A stretch of 64,000 nucleotides of DNA from Pseudoxanthomonas sangjuensis (GCF_010211755.1 NZ_PDWR01000021.1:1-64000); one strand, 5' to 3'. Counted from the stretch's first letter, positions 27,695-37,362 are shown. Program-made: numbers and translations. The notes: generated from the sequence alone by a model not told the origin.

Positions 27695-28116
27695 TTCTTC
27701 CCGGCTGCGGCCCGGGCGGCCAGCCGGCGCACGGCCACCACGTACTCGGCGAATTCCAGCTTCTGGTCGTGGTTGGCATCGAATCCCGCCAGCGCCGGCG
27801 CGGACTTGCCCGCGCGCCTGACCAGTTCCAGGTTGGCGTACTCGCCGGCCTCGATCGCGCCGCTATGGTCGGCATCCAGCGCCTGGAACTGCTCGCGCAG
27901 GCGCAACTCGAGCGCGATCGCGCGCGCCAGACCCGGATAGCCGGCCTGGAATTCCTGCCGCGACAGCGTGCCGTCCTTGTTGGTGTCGAGCGCGGCGAAG
28001 ATGGCCCCGGTCCCGGCCTGCGGCTGCGTACCCGCAGCGGGAACCGCGGCCTGCGCAGCAGCGGCCGCTGCCATGAGCAGTCCGGCGACGGTCGCGGTGA
28101 ACGTGTTCGTCCTCAT
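27691..28116 (-). CDS. secreted EF-hand calcium-binding protein
   Basis: The 141-aa product has a signal peptide (MRTNTF..., cleavage after QAA near residue 24). Three EF-hand-like loops follow: DTNKDGTLSRQEF, DADHSGAIEAGEY and DANHDQKLEFAEY. The first two fit the D-x-[DN]-x-[DS]-G pattern; the third has Q in place of the glycine. It is likely a periplasmic or secreted calcium-binding protein. The ATG overlaps the stop of the upstream gene as ATGA, and its own stop overlaps the next gene. The longer open frame upstream is a shadow of that neighbour. Confidence 0.85.
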   Translation of the reverse strand: MRTNTFTATVAGLLMAAAAAAQAAVPAAGTQPQAGTGAIFAALDTNKDGTLSRQEFQAGYPGLARAIALELRLREQFQALDADHSGAIEAGEYANLELVRRAGKSAPALAGFDANHDQKLEFAEYVVAVRRLAARAAAGKK

Positions 28117-29339
28117 GCGGTCACGGCCTCCGCGCCAAGCTCGGTTTCGAAGGTGATGAGCTCGCGGATTTCCGGCGTGCGCAGCCCCACCACCATCGGA
28201 TTGCGGACGTTGGGCAGGAAGCAGATGTCGAAGATCTCGCTGATGTCGCCCTCGAAGCGGATCCAGTTGCTCACGTCGCCATTGGCCAGCGAGATGATCT
28301 GCACGCCGCACCACGGCTCGGCGTCGCGCTTGCTCAGCTCCTCGTCGAGCTGCAGGCCCTCGAAGCGCTGGTTGCGCGGCTTCGACAGTCCGACCGCGGC
28401 GACGTTGCCGATGATCGACAGGCCGCGCGCGAAGCCCGGCACGAACGCCAGCGGCACGAACTTCTTCGTCTCGAAATCGACCCAGCCCAGGTGGCCGGTG
28501 CCGGCATTGAGCACCCACAGCTTGCCGTTCGCCCAGCGCGGCGAATGCGGCATCGACAGGCCTTCGCACACGATCTCGTTGGTGGTGATGTCGATCACCA
28601 CGCCGCCGTCGTGGCGCCGGTCGCGCCAGCCATCGACGGTGTCGCTCCTGCAGACCGCGGTGACGTAGCGCGGCTCGCCGTCGACCATCGCCAGGCCGTT
28701 GAGGTGGCAGCGGTCTTCGGGCGCCAGCTTGCTGATGAAGTCCGGCTTCCAGATCGCCTTGAAGCTGTGGGTCTGGCTCAGCTCGGCCAGGCACGAATAC
28801 TTGGTGTTGACGAACACCACCTTGCCGTTCCTGCGGATGCCCAGCTCGTGGATGTCGAGGTCGCCGATGGTCTGGGCGTTGCGCGGCACGTAGCACTTGT
28901 CGAACTGCTGGTGGATCACCTCGTTCGGGCGCAGCACGTTTTCGAAACGCCACAACTGGTAGAGGCCTCCGAGGTAGATTCGCTGGGCGTTGCCGACCAC
29001 GCCCATCGCGCGCTCGAAAATGCGCTCGAAGAACGACACCCGCCCCTGCCGGTCGCTGCCGACCAGATACAGGCGCCCGCTCTGGTAGGACGAGATGGCC
29101 AGCGAGATCCGGTTGGCGGCGAGCCAGCCGGCCAAGCCGCGCGAACAGGACTTCTCGACCTTGAGTTTCATCAGGTCCAGCGGCGGCTTGGCGGCCTTCG
29201 CCTGCGGCGCCGCGGGCGCCGCCGGAGGCGGAGGCTCCACCGTCTGCAGGATCGGTTCGGCCGCTTCCTGCCCCGGCTCGCCGGCAACCTGGCTGCTGGT
29301 TTCCCCGGCGCTCGTGCCGGGAGCTTTCTTCTTTGCCAC
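28113..29339 (-). CDS. TIGR03032/DUF4915-like conserved protein
   Basis: The 408-aa protein has a low-complexity Ala/Pro-rich N-terminus (residues 1-50) with no signal peptide. A beta-propeller-like body follows, with the stretches LAISSYQSGRLYLVG, YLGGLYQLWRFEN and WVLNAGTGHLGWVD. The pattern matches my memory of TIGR03032, whose function is not established. The start is GTG, 9 nt after GGAG. It lies 158 bp after the autotransporter stop and overlaps the EF-hand gene. A role linked to the neighbouring autotransporter is possible but not shown. Confidence 0.7.
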   Translation of the reverse strand: MAKKKAPGTSAGETSSQVAGEPGQEAAEPILQTVEPPPPAAPAAPQAKAAKPPLDLMKLKVEKSCSRGLAGWLAANRISLAISSYQSGRLYLVGSDRQGRVSFFERIFERAMGVVGNAQRIYLGGLYQLWRFENVLRPNEVIHQQFDKCYVPRNAQTIGDLDIHELGIRRNGKVVFVNTKYSCLAELSQTHSFKAIWKPDFISKLAPEDRCHLNGLAMVDGEPRYVTAVCRSDTVDGWRDRRHDGGVVIDITTNEIVCEGLSMPHSPRWANGKLWVLNAGTGHLGWVDFETKKFVPLAFVPGFARGLSIIGNVAAVGLSKPRNQRFEGLQLDEELSKRDAEPWCGVQIISLANGDVSNWIRFEGDISEIFDICFLPNVRNPMVVGLRTPEIRELITFETELGAEAVTA

Positions 29340-29412
29340 TTACTGCCACTCCTCGAACCCGGCCGGGATCCCGACCGCAACTTGCTGAAATTCGCCGGCA
29401 CCACCGACGCGC

Positions 29413-29437
29413 GCTCCGGAGGCTACTCCTCCGGAGC
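29413..29437. terminator. perfect 10-bp hairpin downstream of autotransporter
   Basis: Arms GCTCCGGAGG (29413-29422) and CCTCCGGAGC (29428-29437) are perfect complements around a 5-base loop. No T-run follows on the minus strand, so this may stabilise the mRNA end or attenuate readthrough into the TIGR03032-like gene. Confidence 0.5.
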
Positions 29438-29458
29438 CACGCGTTGGCGTGCCGCCGG

Positions 29459-29488
29459 TCGGCCGGCGGAAAAAATCCGGCCGGCCGA
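29459..29488 (-). terminator. terminator-like hairpin just after autotransporter stop
   Basis: Outer arms TCGGCCGG (29459-29466) and CCGGCCGA (29481-29488) enclose an inner stem CGGA/TCCG with an A-rich loop and one bulged base. It begins 10 bp after the stop codon of the 2030-aa autotransporter. The loop, not the tail, carries the T-run on the transcript, so intrinsic termination is uncertain. Confidence 0.5.
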
Positions 29489-29497
29489 TCTACCCGC

Positions 29498-32400
29498 TTA
29501 CCAGCTGTAGCGCACCGTCAGCTGCGCGCCGGTGACGCTGTCCACCGCACCGCCATCCATCCAGTTCGCGCCGCCGGCGACCGACAACCGGCCCTTGCGG
29601 GCGCCCAGGCCCAACTCGACCATGGCACTGGTGCCGTCGGTGCTGGTCGTGCCCTGGATGCCGCCGTTGACCGCATGGTCGAAGTCGCCGTCGAACTCGC
29701 GCACGACGTTGAACGAGCCATACGGGATCAGGGTGAAGCCGCCGCCCTGGAACGTCCGGTCGAGGGCCACGCCCAACCGGGCGCGCGAGGACACGCCGCC
29801 ATCGTTGGCGAATTCCGCCTGGCTGGCGTGCAGCGTGCGGATGTCGCCGATGCGGGTGTGGGTGTACTGCAGCTGCGGCACGACGTTGAGCCCGCCCGTC
29901 GACGTCCAGGCGGTGAAGCCGCCCTCCACGTTGAACGACTGCGCCGACGCCTTGGTCGTGTGCGCGCCCAAGGCCGAGCGCAGGCGCGCATCGACGCCGG
30001 TCCAGCGGTGCGACACGTCGACATAGGCGCCGTGGCCGCCGAACCAGGTGCCGTACAGGCCGAAGGTGCTGCCGTCGAGGCGGTTGCTGCCCGCGCCCTG
30101 CAGGCGTTGGCTGCCATCCGACTTGCCGATGAATGCGCCGAAGGCGATGTGCTCGGACGGACGGGTGTCGATGCCCGCTTCCCAGCCATGGTTCGACTGG
30201 TGGAAGCCGAGTCCGCCCGCACCGAAATTGCCGCTGTAGCGCGCGTCCACGTCGCCGCTGTCGGTGAACAGGCGCATCCACGGCCCCACCCCGGCCTGGC
30301 CCGCTTCCGGCACCACGCCCATGCGCTGGCGGAAAGTGCCGACCTGGGCGTTGACCAGGCTCTGCACGCCCGGCGCGACGACCGCGGCGAGCGAACCCGT
30401 GGCGTTCAGGCCGACGACGTCCACGCCCAGCGACACCGAGTCGTCGGACACGTTCAGGCCGAAGTCCATGGTGACGAAGCCGTCCTGCGCGAACCGCACG
30501 CCGCCCAGCACGAAGTCGCCGGCGAGCGTGCCGCTCGTGGCGATCAGCGGAACGTCGATGTTCGGCGCGGTCGGCAGGTCGAGCAGGTTCACGTTCAGCG
30601 TCTGCGTCGTCGGCTCGATGATGCTGCCGTCGACGTACAGCTGGTCGCTGGCCTGGTTCAGGCCGCTGACGTCCAGGTTGATGGCGCCGTCGCCGGAGAA
30701 GTCGCCGGTAATGGTCAGCACGTCGTCGGGTGCGCCGTCGACGAAGCTGATCACGCCGTTGTTGTAGAACGCGCCGCCGTTGGCGTCGATGGCGTTGTCG
30801 GCGCCATTCACGACGATCGTGCCGTTGTTGGCGAACGCATCGATGCCGGGAACCGCGAACGCCGCGAAGTCGGCGGCAGCCGCATCGACCACTTCGGCGC
30901 CCATCAGGATCGAGGCGTCGTCCATGAGGATCGTGCCGCTGTTGACGACGTAGTCGTTGCCATCGCCGAAGTCCGACTCGCCGACGACGCGCCAGGTGGC
31001 GCCGGCCGCGTTCTCCAGGGTGTCGTCGAGGCCGCCGGTGACGACCGCGCCCGTGAGCGAACCGCGGTTGACCAGCGTGGCCGCCGCATCCGCACTCGAG
31101 GAGATGGCGATCCGCGCGCCGTCGCCGATGGCGGCGATGGTGCCGGTGTTGGTCAGCACGTTGCTGCCGTAGGACTGCATCGACACCGCGGTGGCCGTGG
31201 CGTCGTCGCCGTAGGCGGCCGCGATGATCGTGCCGCTGTTGTCGGCCTGGACGCCGGTTTCGGCGAGGAGGTTCGCACCAGTGGCGTTGGCGGTCGGGCC
31301 AGTGGCGACGGCAAGGATGTCGCCGCCGTTCGTCAGGCTCGCACTGCCGTAGAAGCTGTTGGCGAGCGCGCCGACCGCTACCGCGTCGTCGGCCTCGGCG
31401 ACGACGCTGATGTGGCCGGCATTGGTGATGCCCGCCTCGAGCGCGCCGATTGCCACGGCGCCGTAGCCGTGCGCGACGCCACCCTCGGCGCTGGACGCGA
31501 CGCGGATCTGGCCGTCGTTGTCGATGGTCGTGGTGCCACCATCCGTCACCCGGTTCGGGTTCGCCCAGTCGCAGGTGTAGTACTGGCCGTAGGGGCCGTC
31601 CTTGTAGCCGCAGTCGTAGGTGACCGTCTGGTGCAGCGCGTACGCGTAGCTGCCAACCGCCCAGGCATCGCCCTCGACGGCAGTGGCACTGGCGCGGATG
31701 GCGCCGGTGTTGGCAGTGTCGGCATTCCACTGGGCGCGAATATAGGTTCCGTGGGTCATCGCATAGCCGAAATCGGCGCTGGAGACGGCTTCGATGTCGC
31801 CTGCGTTGACGATTTCGCTGGTCCCGCTGCTGGAGTAGTAGCCGATGGAAGCGCCTATCGCGCCCGCTATGGCGGGGCGCTCGTACGCCGCACTGTCGGC
31901 GGTGACCGTGGCATGCGAAACGAGCGTGCCCGCGTTGTAGATCGTGGCGTAGCTGGCCCCTCGCATCTTCATGCCCTGGGAATGGGCGACGCCACCGTTG
32001 TAGTCGCCGTGCAGGCTGCCCGACGAGGCCTGGGCGACGATGGCTCCATCGGCTTCGTTGACCAAGCTGCCGTATTGACCGGCCTTGACATCGGTGGCGT
32101 AGGCGATGGCAACTCCCAGATTGGTGTCTGCCGAGGCGGTGACGTTCCCCGAGTTGATGATCGCGACATCGCCCCGCGAGTACACCCCGATGCCGGTCGC
32201 GCTAGCCAGGCCGCTGAAGAAGTTCTGGGCGTCCTCGGCAATCGCGATGACATCGACAGTGCCGTTGTTGGCGATCGAGGTACTGCTCCCGAAGTCCGCC
32301 CCGGCATAGACGCCTGTGGCGGCGGCGAAGCTGATAAACGTATGGGTGTCTTCCGAGAGGCCGTGGGTGTGGCCGTAAGCGATGATCTGGCCGTCGTTGA

Positions 32401-35400
32401 CGAGGTCGATGCCGTATATCCCGGCCATCACGAGGCCGGCCGCATACCCGCCGCCATACACCGATGTCTCGGCAGTGGCGATGATGCTGGCATCTGCTGC
32501 GTTGGTGATATTGGCGTACTTGCCCAAGGCCTGGATGCCCGTCGCCCCGACAATGCCGCGTTCGGCAGAGGCATGGGCACGGATGTTGCCGTGGTTGTCC
32601 ACGCTTGCGTCGCCGTAGCCGAACGGGCTCACCGCCACAACGGCGGTCGCATAGGCGTAGGTGTCGGCATACCGCTCGGGCATGCCGCGCTCGGTACGGG
32701 CGACGGCGTCGATGTCGCCGTAATTCGTCACGCCGACATCGCCCAACAGGTTGTAAGCATAGACGCCCGTGGCGCTTGCCGAGCCGAAGTCGGCCGAGGC
32801 GTAGCCCAGGATCGAGCCGGTATTGTCGATAGTGAGCGCACCGGCGTACTTTCCGCCCACCTGGGCGGCCACGCCCCAAGCCGCTGCATAACCCTGACTG
32901 GTCATGGCAGTGGCAGCGATGTCGCCGGAATTGACGACGTCGGTGTACCAGTAGCTGTTGGCCGCGAACGCGGCGACACCGACGCTCTTGGCCTGCAGAA
33001 AGCCATAGCTGCCGGCCAAGTCCTCCTGCGCCAGCGCAGTCGCCGAGATCGTCCCGCTGTTGTCGACCGACGAGGCGTAGTACGTCGCCATGTTGTAGAT
33101 GCCGAACGCAGTGGCTTCCGCTTGCCCGTAGTCGGCCTGCCCACCCACGGCGACAGCTGAGATGTCGCCCTGATTGACCGTGATCGCATCCAGCATGGAC
33201 AGGTTGACCAGGCCCATGGCGACGGTCTGGTCGCCGGTCGCTTCGGCGGAAATCGTGCCCAGGTTGCCGGCGTAGGCGTAGTAGACGCCCACCGAATAGG
33301 CACCGTAGGCCGCGGCCATGCCGCCGTCCGCGGCGGCGTCGACGGCGATGTTGCCGGCGTTGTAGAACGCGCCACTCGTATAGCCGAAGTTGTAGGCGCC
33401 GATGGCTTGCGCCGTCCCGCCGTCGGCCATGGCGGTGGCGCTGAGGTCGCCGTAGCTGTAGATCGCGGTGTTGAGGCCGTAGGCGCGCGCGGCCGTGGCC
33501 AGCGCAATGCCGCCCTCGCCGGCGCTTGCCGTGGCGCCCATCGACACGTCGTTGAAGATGCTGGCCACGTCGGCGATCACCGCGCCGCCGGCTGCGTAGG
33601 CATAGCCGCCGGTGCCGGCCGACGCCGTGGCGTCGAGCTCGCCGCCATTGATCAGCAGGCCGATTCCGGAGAATCCGCCGAATGCGAACGTGCCATAGGC
33701 GCTGGCGTCGCCGTTCGTGCTCGCCGCGGCGGCGGAAACATCGCCGTAGTTGCGCACGGTGCTCAGCTCGTAGCTCAGCGCGTAGAGGCCGGCTGCGGTC
33801 GCGTCGCCGTCCACGGAAGAGCCCGAGACGTCGATGCTGCCGTAGTTGGTGAGGTAGGAGGCCGCCTCGGCCGTGCTGACCACGCCGGCAGCGCGGGCCA
33901 ACAGCGCATCGCCGTCGGCATGGACGCCGACGTCGCCGGAATTGACGGTGGTCGTGCTGCCATACATCACGGCGTGGTTGTAGATGCCGACGGCGATGGC
34001 CACGTCGCCAGTGGCCGTGGCGTCGATCATGCCGCTGTTGTCGGCGAAGGCGTCGTAGACCAGCGCGTAGTTGTAGAGGCCGGTCGCCGATGCGCCGTAG
34101 GTTCCATCGGCGATCGCTTCGATGGCGCCGGTATTGGCAGCCGTCGCGTCGCCATAGCGCAGGGCCAGGTTCATCGCGCCGGTGGCGGTGGCGTAACCGC
34201 CGGTGGCCTCGGCGCGGATATCCCCGTCGTTGGCGAGGTAGCCACTGCCGTAGCGCTGGCGGGTCAGGTTGACCGCGCCGAAGGCATAGGCGTACGCACC
34301 GTCGGCCTGGGCGTGGATCGAGCCGGCATTGACGACCACGGAGTCGTTGTCGCCGGAGGCATAGCCGATCGCGTTGATGCCGGTGGCATAGGCCCCGCCA
34401 TTCGCCGAAACCGCGTGGGCCTCGATGTCGCCTGCATTGGTGACGGTCGTCGGGCCGGCGTAGCCGAAGGCATAGATGCCATCCGCGTTGGCGCGACCGT
34501 TGTCCGAACGCGCGTAGGCCTGGATGTCGCCCTCGTTCTCGACCGTCACGCCATCGAAGAAGCCGGTGGCGTAGACGCCGCGGGCGCGCGCCCAGGCCCA
34601 GTCGTTCGTCGCCGTATTCGAGGCGGTGATCAGGCCGCCCTCGCCGTTGTGGACCACGGCGTCGTAGGCGGCGACGCGCACGCCGATGGCGCCGTTCCAG
34701 TTGCCGTTGTCGGCATCCGCGTCGGCCGAGACGGTGCCGCTGTTGTCCACGGCGGCGTACTTGCCGTACGCACTGATGCCGGCCGCGGACATGTAGCCGC
34801 TCGCGCTGACGTCCCCGCTGTTCTGCACCGAAACATCGGTGCCGTACGCGTCGATGCCGGTGGCGTTGCCGTAGACCGAGTCGGCATTGATCACGCCGTC
34901 GTTGCTGATCGCGATGCCATTGCCTTCGGCCGACAGCGCGGTGGCGCTGCCGTGGAACGAACCGGCGGAGAAGCTGCCGTCCGCCAGGTTGTCGACGCTG
35001 ATGTCGCCGCTGCCCGCGGACACGACGGCGGCGACAACGCTGTTGTAGCCGCTGGTGGCGCCGGCGAAGACATCGCCGCCGTTCACCATCGTGACGTCGT
35101 CAACCGCATAGATATCCAGCGCCCCGGCACTGTAGGCCGTCGCGTCGGTGGCGATGCTGCCGTAGTTCGCGAGCGTCGCCGATCCGCTGGCGGCGGAAAC
35201 CCGGATGCCGTCCGCGCCGCTGGTTTCGATGCCGGTGCCCATGTGGGAGACGATCGTGATGTCGCCGACCCACGACGCGTCCACGCCGGTTTCGCCAGCC
35301 GCCGGAATGACGCTGGTGGGCGTCTCGTCGCCCAGCACGACCGTCAGGTCGGCCGGCGGGACGAAGGCGCCTTCCGGGATGCCCTGGGCGAAATCGCCAT

Positions 35401-35590
35401 TGCAGGCATACGTGTTGGTCGTGGCGTTGTAGTTGCAGGTGCCCGCGAAACCGACGGCAGGCACCGACAGCGACAGCACGGTGGCCGAGACCGCCAGCAC
35501 ATGGCGCACGGCTCGGGCGATGGGAGCGACTTCGGGAGTTGCGCGGGTGCGCGCCTTGCGCGCGCCAGTATTCCGGTTAGAGCCGATCAT
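29498..35590 (-). CDS. autotransporter with repetitive passenger and C-terminal beta-barrel
   Basis: The product has 2030 aa. A basic N-terminus is followed by a hydrophobic signal core (HVLAVSATVLSLSVP) with cleavage after GFA near residue 49. Residues about 100-1600 consist of imperfect 35-50-residue repeats built on xNxGDIxAxAxA with G-x-A-x-A-x-G-I-x-x-x, a right-handed beta-helix type. The last 290 residues form the type Va barrel, from GPWMRLFTDSGDVDARYSG to the terminal YSW. An insertion at about residue 1330 (DNA near 31545-31625) holds two cysteines in an aromatic-rich loop. The ATG follows AGGGGAAGTA. No inner peptidase motif was seen, so adhesion or biofilm is the most likely role. 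Confidence 0.9.
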   Translation of the reverse strand: MIGSNRNTGARKARTRATPEVAPIARAVRHVLAVSATVLSLSVPAVGFAGTCNYNATTNTYACNGDFAQGIPEGAFVPPADLTVVLGDETPTSVIPAAGETGVDASWVGDITIVSHMGTGIETSGADGIRVSAASGSATLANYGSIATDATAYSAGALDIYAVDDVTMVNGGDVFAGATSGYNSVVAAVVSAGSGDISVDNLADGSFSAGSFHGSATALSAEGNGIAISNDGVINADSVYGNATGIDAYGTDVSVQNSGDVSASGYMSAAGISAYGKYAAVDNSGTVSADADADNGNWNGAIGVRVAAYDAVVHNGEGGLITASNTATNDWAWARARGVYATGFFDGVTVENEGDIQAYARSDNGRANADGIYAFGYAGPTTVTNAGDIEAHAVSANGGAYATGINAIGYASGDNDSVVVNAGSIHAQADGAYAYAFGAVNLTRQRYGSGYLANDGDIRAEATGGYATATGAMNLALRYGDATAANTGAIEAIADGTYGASATGLYNYALVYDAFADNSGMIDATATGDVAIAVGIYNHAVMYGSTTTVNSGDVGVHADGDALLARAAGVVSTAEAASYLTNYGSIDVSGSSVDGDATAAGLYALSYELSTVRNYGDVSAAAASTNGDASAYGTFAFGGFSGIGLLINGGELDATASAGTGGYAYAAGGAVIADVASIFNDVSMGATASAGEGGIALATAARAYGLNTAIYSYGDLSATAMADGGTAQAIGAYNFGYTSGAFYNAGNIAVDAAADGGMAAAYGAYSVGVYYAYAGNLGTISAEATGDQTVAMGLVNLSMLDAITVNQGDISAVAVGGQADYGQAEATAFGIYNMATYYASSVDNSGTISATALAQEDLAGSYGFLQAKSVGVAAFAANSYWYTDVVNSGDIAATAMTSQGYAAAWGVAAQVGGKYAGALTIDNTGSILGYASADFGSASATGVYAYNLLGDVGVTNYGDIDAVARTERGMPERYADTYAYATAVVAVSPFGYGDASVDNHGNIRAHASAERGIVGATGIQALGKYANITNAADASIIATAETSVYGGGYAAGLVMAGIYGIDLVNDGQIIAYGHTHGLSEDTHTFISFAAATGVYAGADFGSSTSIANNGTVDVIAIAEDAQNFFSGLASATGIGVYSRGDVAIINSGNVTASADTNLGVAIAYATDVKAGQYGSLVNEADGAIVAQASSGSLHGDYNGGVAHSQGMKMRGASYATIYNAGTLVSHATVTADSAAYERPAIAGAIGASIGYYSSSGTSEIVNAGDIEAVSSADFGYAMTHGTYIRAQWNADTANTGAIRASATAVEGDAWAVGSYAYALHQTVTYDCGYKDGPYGQYYTCDWANPNRVTDGGTTTIDNDGQIRVASSAEGGVAHGYGAVAIGALEAGITNAGHISVVAEADDAVAVGALANSFYGSASLTNGGDILAVATGPTANATGANLLAETGVQADNSGTIIAAAYGDDATATAVSMQSYGSNVLTNTGTIAAIGDGARIAISSSADAAATLVNRGSLTGAVVTGGLDDTLENAAGATWRVVGESDFGDGNDYVVNSGTILMDDASILMGAEVVDAAAADFAAFAVPGIDAFANNGTIVVNGADNAIDANGGAFYNNGVISFVDGAPDDVLTITGDFSGDGAINLDVSGLNQASDQLYVDGSIIEPTTQTLNVNLLDLPTAPNIDVPLIATSGTLAGDFVLGGVRFAQDGFVTMDFGLNVSDDSVSLGVDVVGLNATGSLAAVVAPGVQSLVNAQVGTFRQRMGVVPEAGQAGVGPWMRLFTDSGDVDARYSGNFGAGGLGFHQSNHGWEAGIDTRPSEHIAFGAFIGKSDGSQRLQGAGSNRLDGSTFGLYGTWFGGHGAYVDVSHRWTGVDARLRSALGAHTTKASAQSFNVEGGFTAWTSTGGLNVVPQLQYTHTRIGDIRTLHASQAEFANDGGVSSRARLGVALDRTFQGGGFTLIPYGSFNVVREFDGDFDHAVNGGIQGTTSTDGTSAMVELGLGARKGRLSVAGGANWMDGGAVDSVTGAQLTVRYSW

Positions 35591-35637
35591 TACTTCCCCT
35601 GGGCGGATGTGTTTGTTGTCAACAGGCGTATTGCGCG

Positions 35638-35667
35638 AAGGAGCGCCCGGCCGTGCGGGCGCTCCTT
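35638..35667 (-). terminator. strong hairpin after M4 protease gene
   Basis: The arms AAGGAGCGCCCG (35638-35649) and CGGGCGCTCCTT (35656-35667) are perfect complements over 12 bp with a 6-base loop. It starts 30 bp after the protease stop (35697) on the minus strand and ends 48 bp before the autotransporter start. It probably separates the two transcripts. TTGACA at 35616-35621 (minus strand) could be a -35 element for the autotransporter. Confidence 0.75.
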
Positions 35668-35696
35668 GCGGCTTCGTCGGTCCGATGCCTGTGCGG

Positions 35697-37247
35697 TCAG
35701 TTCACCTTGACCGCGGACCAGGCGGCGGCAACCCGACTCGCTTCCGTCGAGGTGGCGCCGTACAGGTCCTTCGCGGCCTGGATGGTGGCCGCGCGCGCGC
35801 CGGCATAGTCGGTGTCGGCGGTGAAGTACACGGACAAGGCGCGGTACCAGATCTTCTCGGCCTTGGCGCGGCCGATGCCGGTCACGCTCGCCCCGTTGCA
35901 GGTCGCCGCGTAATGCTTGACGCCGCTGAAGGTCTTGGCGGCGCTGCCCTCGGCCAGCAGGTAGAAGAAGCGGTTGGCCACGCCCGAGGAGTAATGGACG
36001 TCCAGGTTTCCGATGCCGCTGTAGTAGCAGTTGGGCGAGCGGCCGTCGGCGATCGGGTTGAACATGTAGCGCAGGGCGCGCTGATCGGCGCTGCCGGGCA
36101 CGTTGGCCAGGAAAGCCCGTTCGCCGATCAGGTAGTCCGGCGTGTCCTGGGCGTTGTTGGCATGGAACTCGACCATGGTGCCGAGGATGTCCGAGTTGGC
36201 CTCGTTCAGGCCGCCGGACTCGCCCGAGTAGATCAGGTTGGCGGTCTGGGCGTTGACGCCGTGGCTCATCTCGTGACCGGCGATGTCGAGCGAAACCAGT
36301 GGCCCGAGCACGACCCCGTCGCCATCGCCGTAGGTCATGCAGAAGCAGCTGTCGTTCCAGTAGGCGTTGCTGTAACGGCGGCCATAATGCACGCGGCTGT
36401 AGCTGCCCTTGCCGTTGCCGGCGATGCCCAGGCGGCCGTGTACCGTCTTGTAGTAGTCCCACGTGGCCGCCGCGCCGTACTGCGCGTCGCCAACGACCGT
36501 GGCCGGATCGGACGTGGAGAAGTTGCCCCAGACGTTGTCGGCATCCTTGTAGACCTGGCCCGAGGTACGGCTGTTGGAGCCATCGATGGTGCGCATGCCG
36601 CCGCGCGACGGATCGCGCATTTCATAACCGCCGGAAACCGAGTTGGTGACCAGGGACACGCTGCCCGAATACAGGGTCTTGGCCGAGCCGGTGACCGCCG
36701 CGGTATGCCGGTTGCTCCAGCTGTCGAGGATCCTGCCGCCGTGCGCATCGACGATGTAGGTCATGTCGGCGCCCTCGTTGGACAAGCGTACCTGCCATGC
36801 CAGCCGGGCGGCACCACGACCGCGCGCATACACCACCAGCCCGCTCTGCGGCGTGCCGGCGAAGTCGGAGCCGAATTCCGTGCCGGCGACAACGACCGCA
36901 TCGTCCGACTTGAGCGAGGGACGGGTGGACAGGCCCAGCACCTTCTTCTGGGACAGGGACAGGGACCTGAGCTTCCCGTTCCGCGAATGCACGACCAGAT
37001 CGCCGCCGATCACCGGAAGGCCGCCATAGGTACGTTCGAAGCGGACGTGTTCCGTTCCGTCGGCATCCACGATCACGTCGCGGGTGACGTAGCGGTCGTC
37101 GGCCGAAGCGCGGATGGCCGCGCGATGATTCTGGATCAGGCTCAAGGCCCGGCCCGCGGCCGGATGGTTCGGATTGGCCGCATACGCGGCATTGCAACCC
37201 GCCGCAGTCATGACAATCAGCGGAAACAGCTTGGACATCAACGACAT
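35697..37247 (-). CDS. secreted M4-family (thermolysin-like) zinc metalloprotease
   Basis: The 516-aa preproenzyme starts at the ATG at 37247, directly after GGGGAGAG; an open frame 26 codons longer lacks a ribosome site. A signal peptide (cleavage after AYA near residue 23) precedes an FTP/PepSY propeptide (to about residue 190). The catalytic domain follows with the zinc motif HEMSH near residues 325-329 and the third ligand in GGLNEANSDI about 20 residues later. Zinc-bound water would cleave peptide bonds in secreted proteins. There is no C-terminal PPC domain. It is upstream of the 2030-aa autotransporter but separated by a strong terminator. Confidence 0.9.
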   Translation of the reverse strand: MSLMSKLFPLIVMTAAGCNAAYAANPNHPAAGRALSLIQNHRAAIRASADDRYVTRDVIVDADGTEHVRFERTYGGLPVIGGDLVVHSRNGKLRSLSLSQKKVLGLSTRPSLKSDDAVVVAGTEFGSDFAGTPQSGLVVYARGRGAARLAWQVRLSNEGADMTYIVDAHGGRILDSWSNRHTAAVTGSAKTLYSGSVSLVTNSVSGGYEMRDPSRGGMRTIDGSNSRTSGQVYKDADNVWGNFSTSDPATVVGDAQYGAAATWDYYKTVHGRLGIAGNGKGSYSRVHYGRRYSNAYWNDSCFCMTYGDGDGVVLGPLVSLDIAGHEMSHGVNAQTANLIYSGESGGLNEANSDILGTMVEFHANNAQDTPDYLIGERAFLANVPGSADQRALRYMFNPIADGRSPNCYYSGIGNLDVHYSSGVANRFFYLLAEGSAAKTFSGVKHYAATCNGASVTGIGRAKAEKIWYRALSVYFTADTDYAGARAATIQAAKDLYGATSTEASRVAAAWSAVKVN

Positions 37248-37340
37248 GAACACTCTCCCCTTGCACGGACGCGGCCTGTTACCGGCCACCATGTGAAGCA
37301 CCGAAGAAGAGTGGAGTAGAACCAAGCCCCCCGTTGAATC

Positions 37341-37362
37341 CCACCCCCTGAAAAGGGGGGGG
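37341..37362 (-). promoter_or_regulatory. G/C-run inverted repeat upstream of protease
   Basis: The plus strand reads CCACCCCCTG then AAAA then GGGGGGGG, a near copy of the palindrome at 9252-9272 (shared core CCCCCTGAAA followed by AGGGGG or AAGGGG). It lies 94-115 bp before the protease start, almost the same distance as the other copy before the giant autotransporter (105-125 bp). It could be an operator or a 5' UTR stem. Confidence 0.5.
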
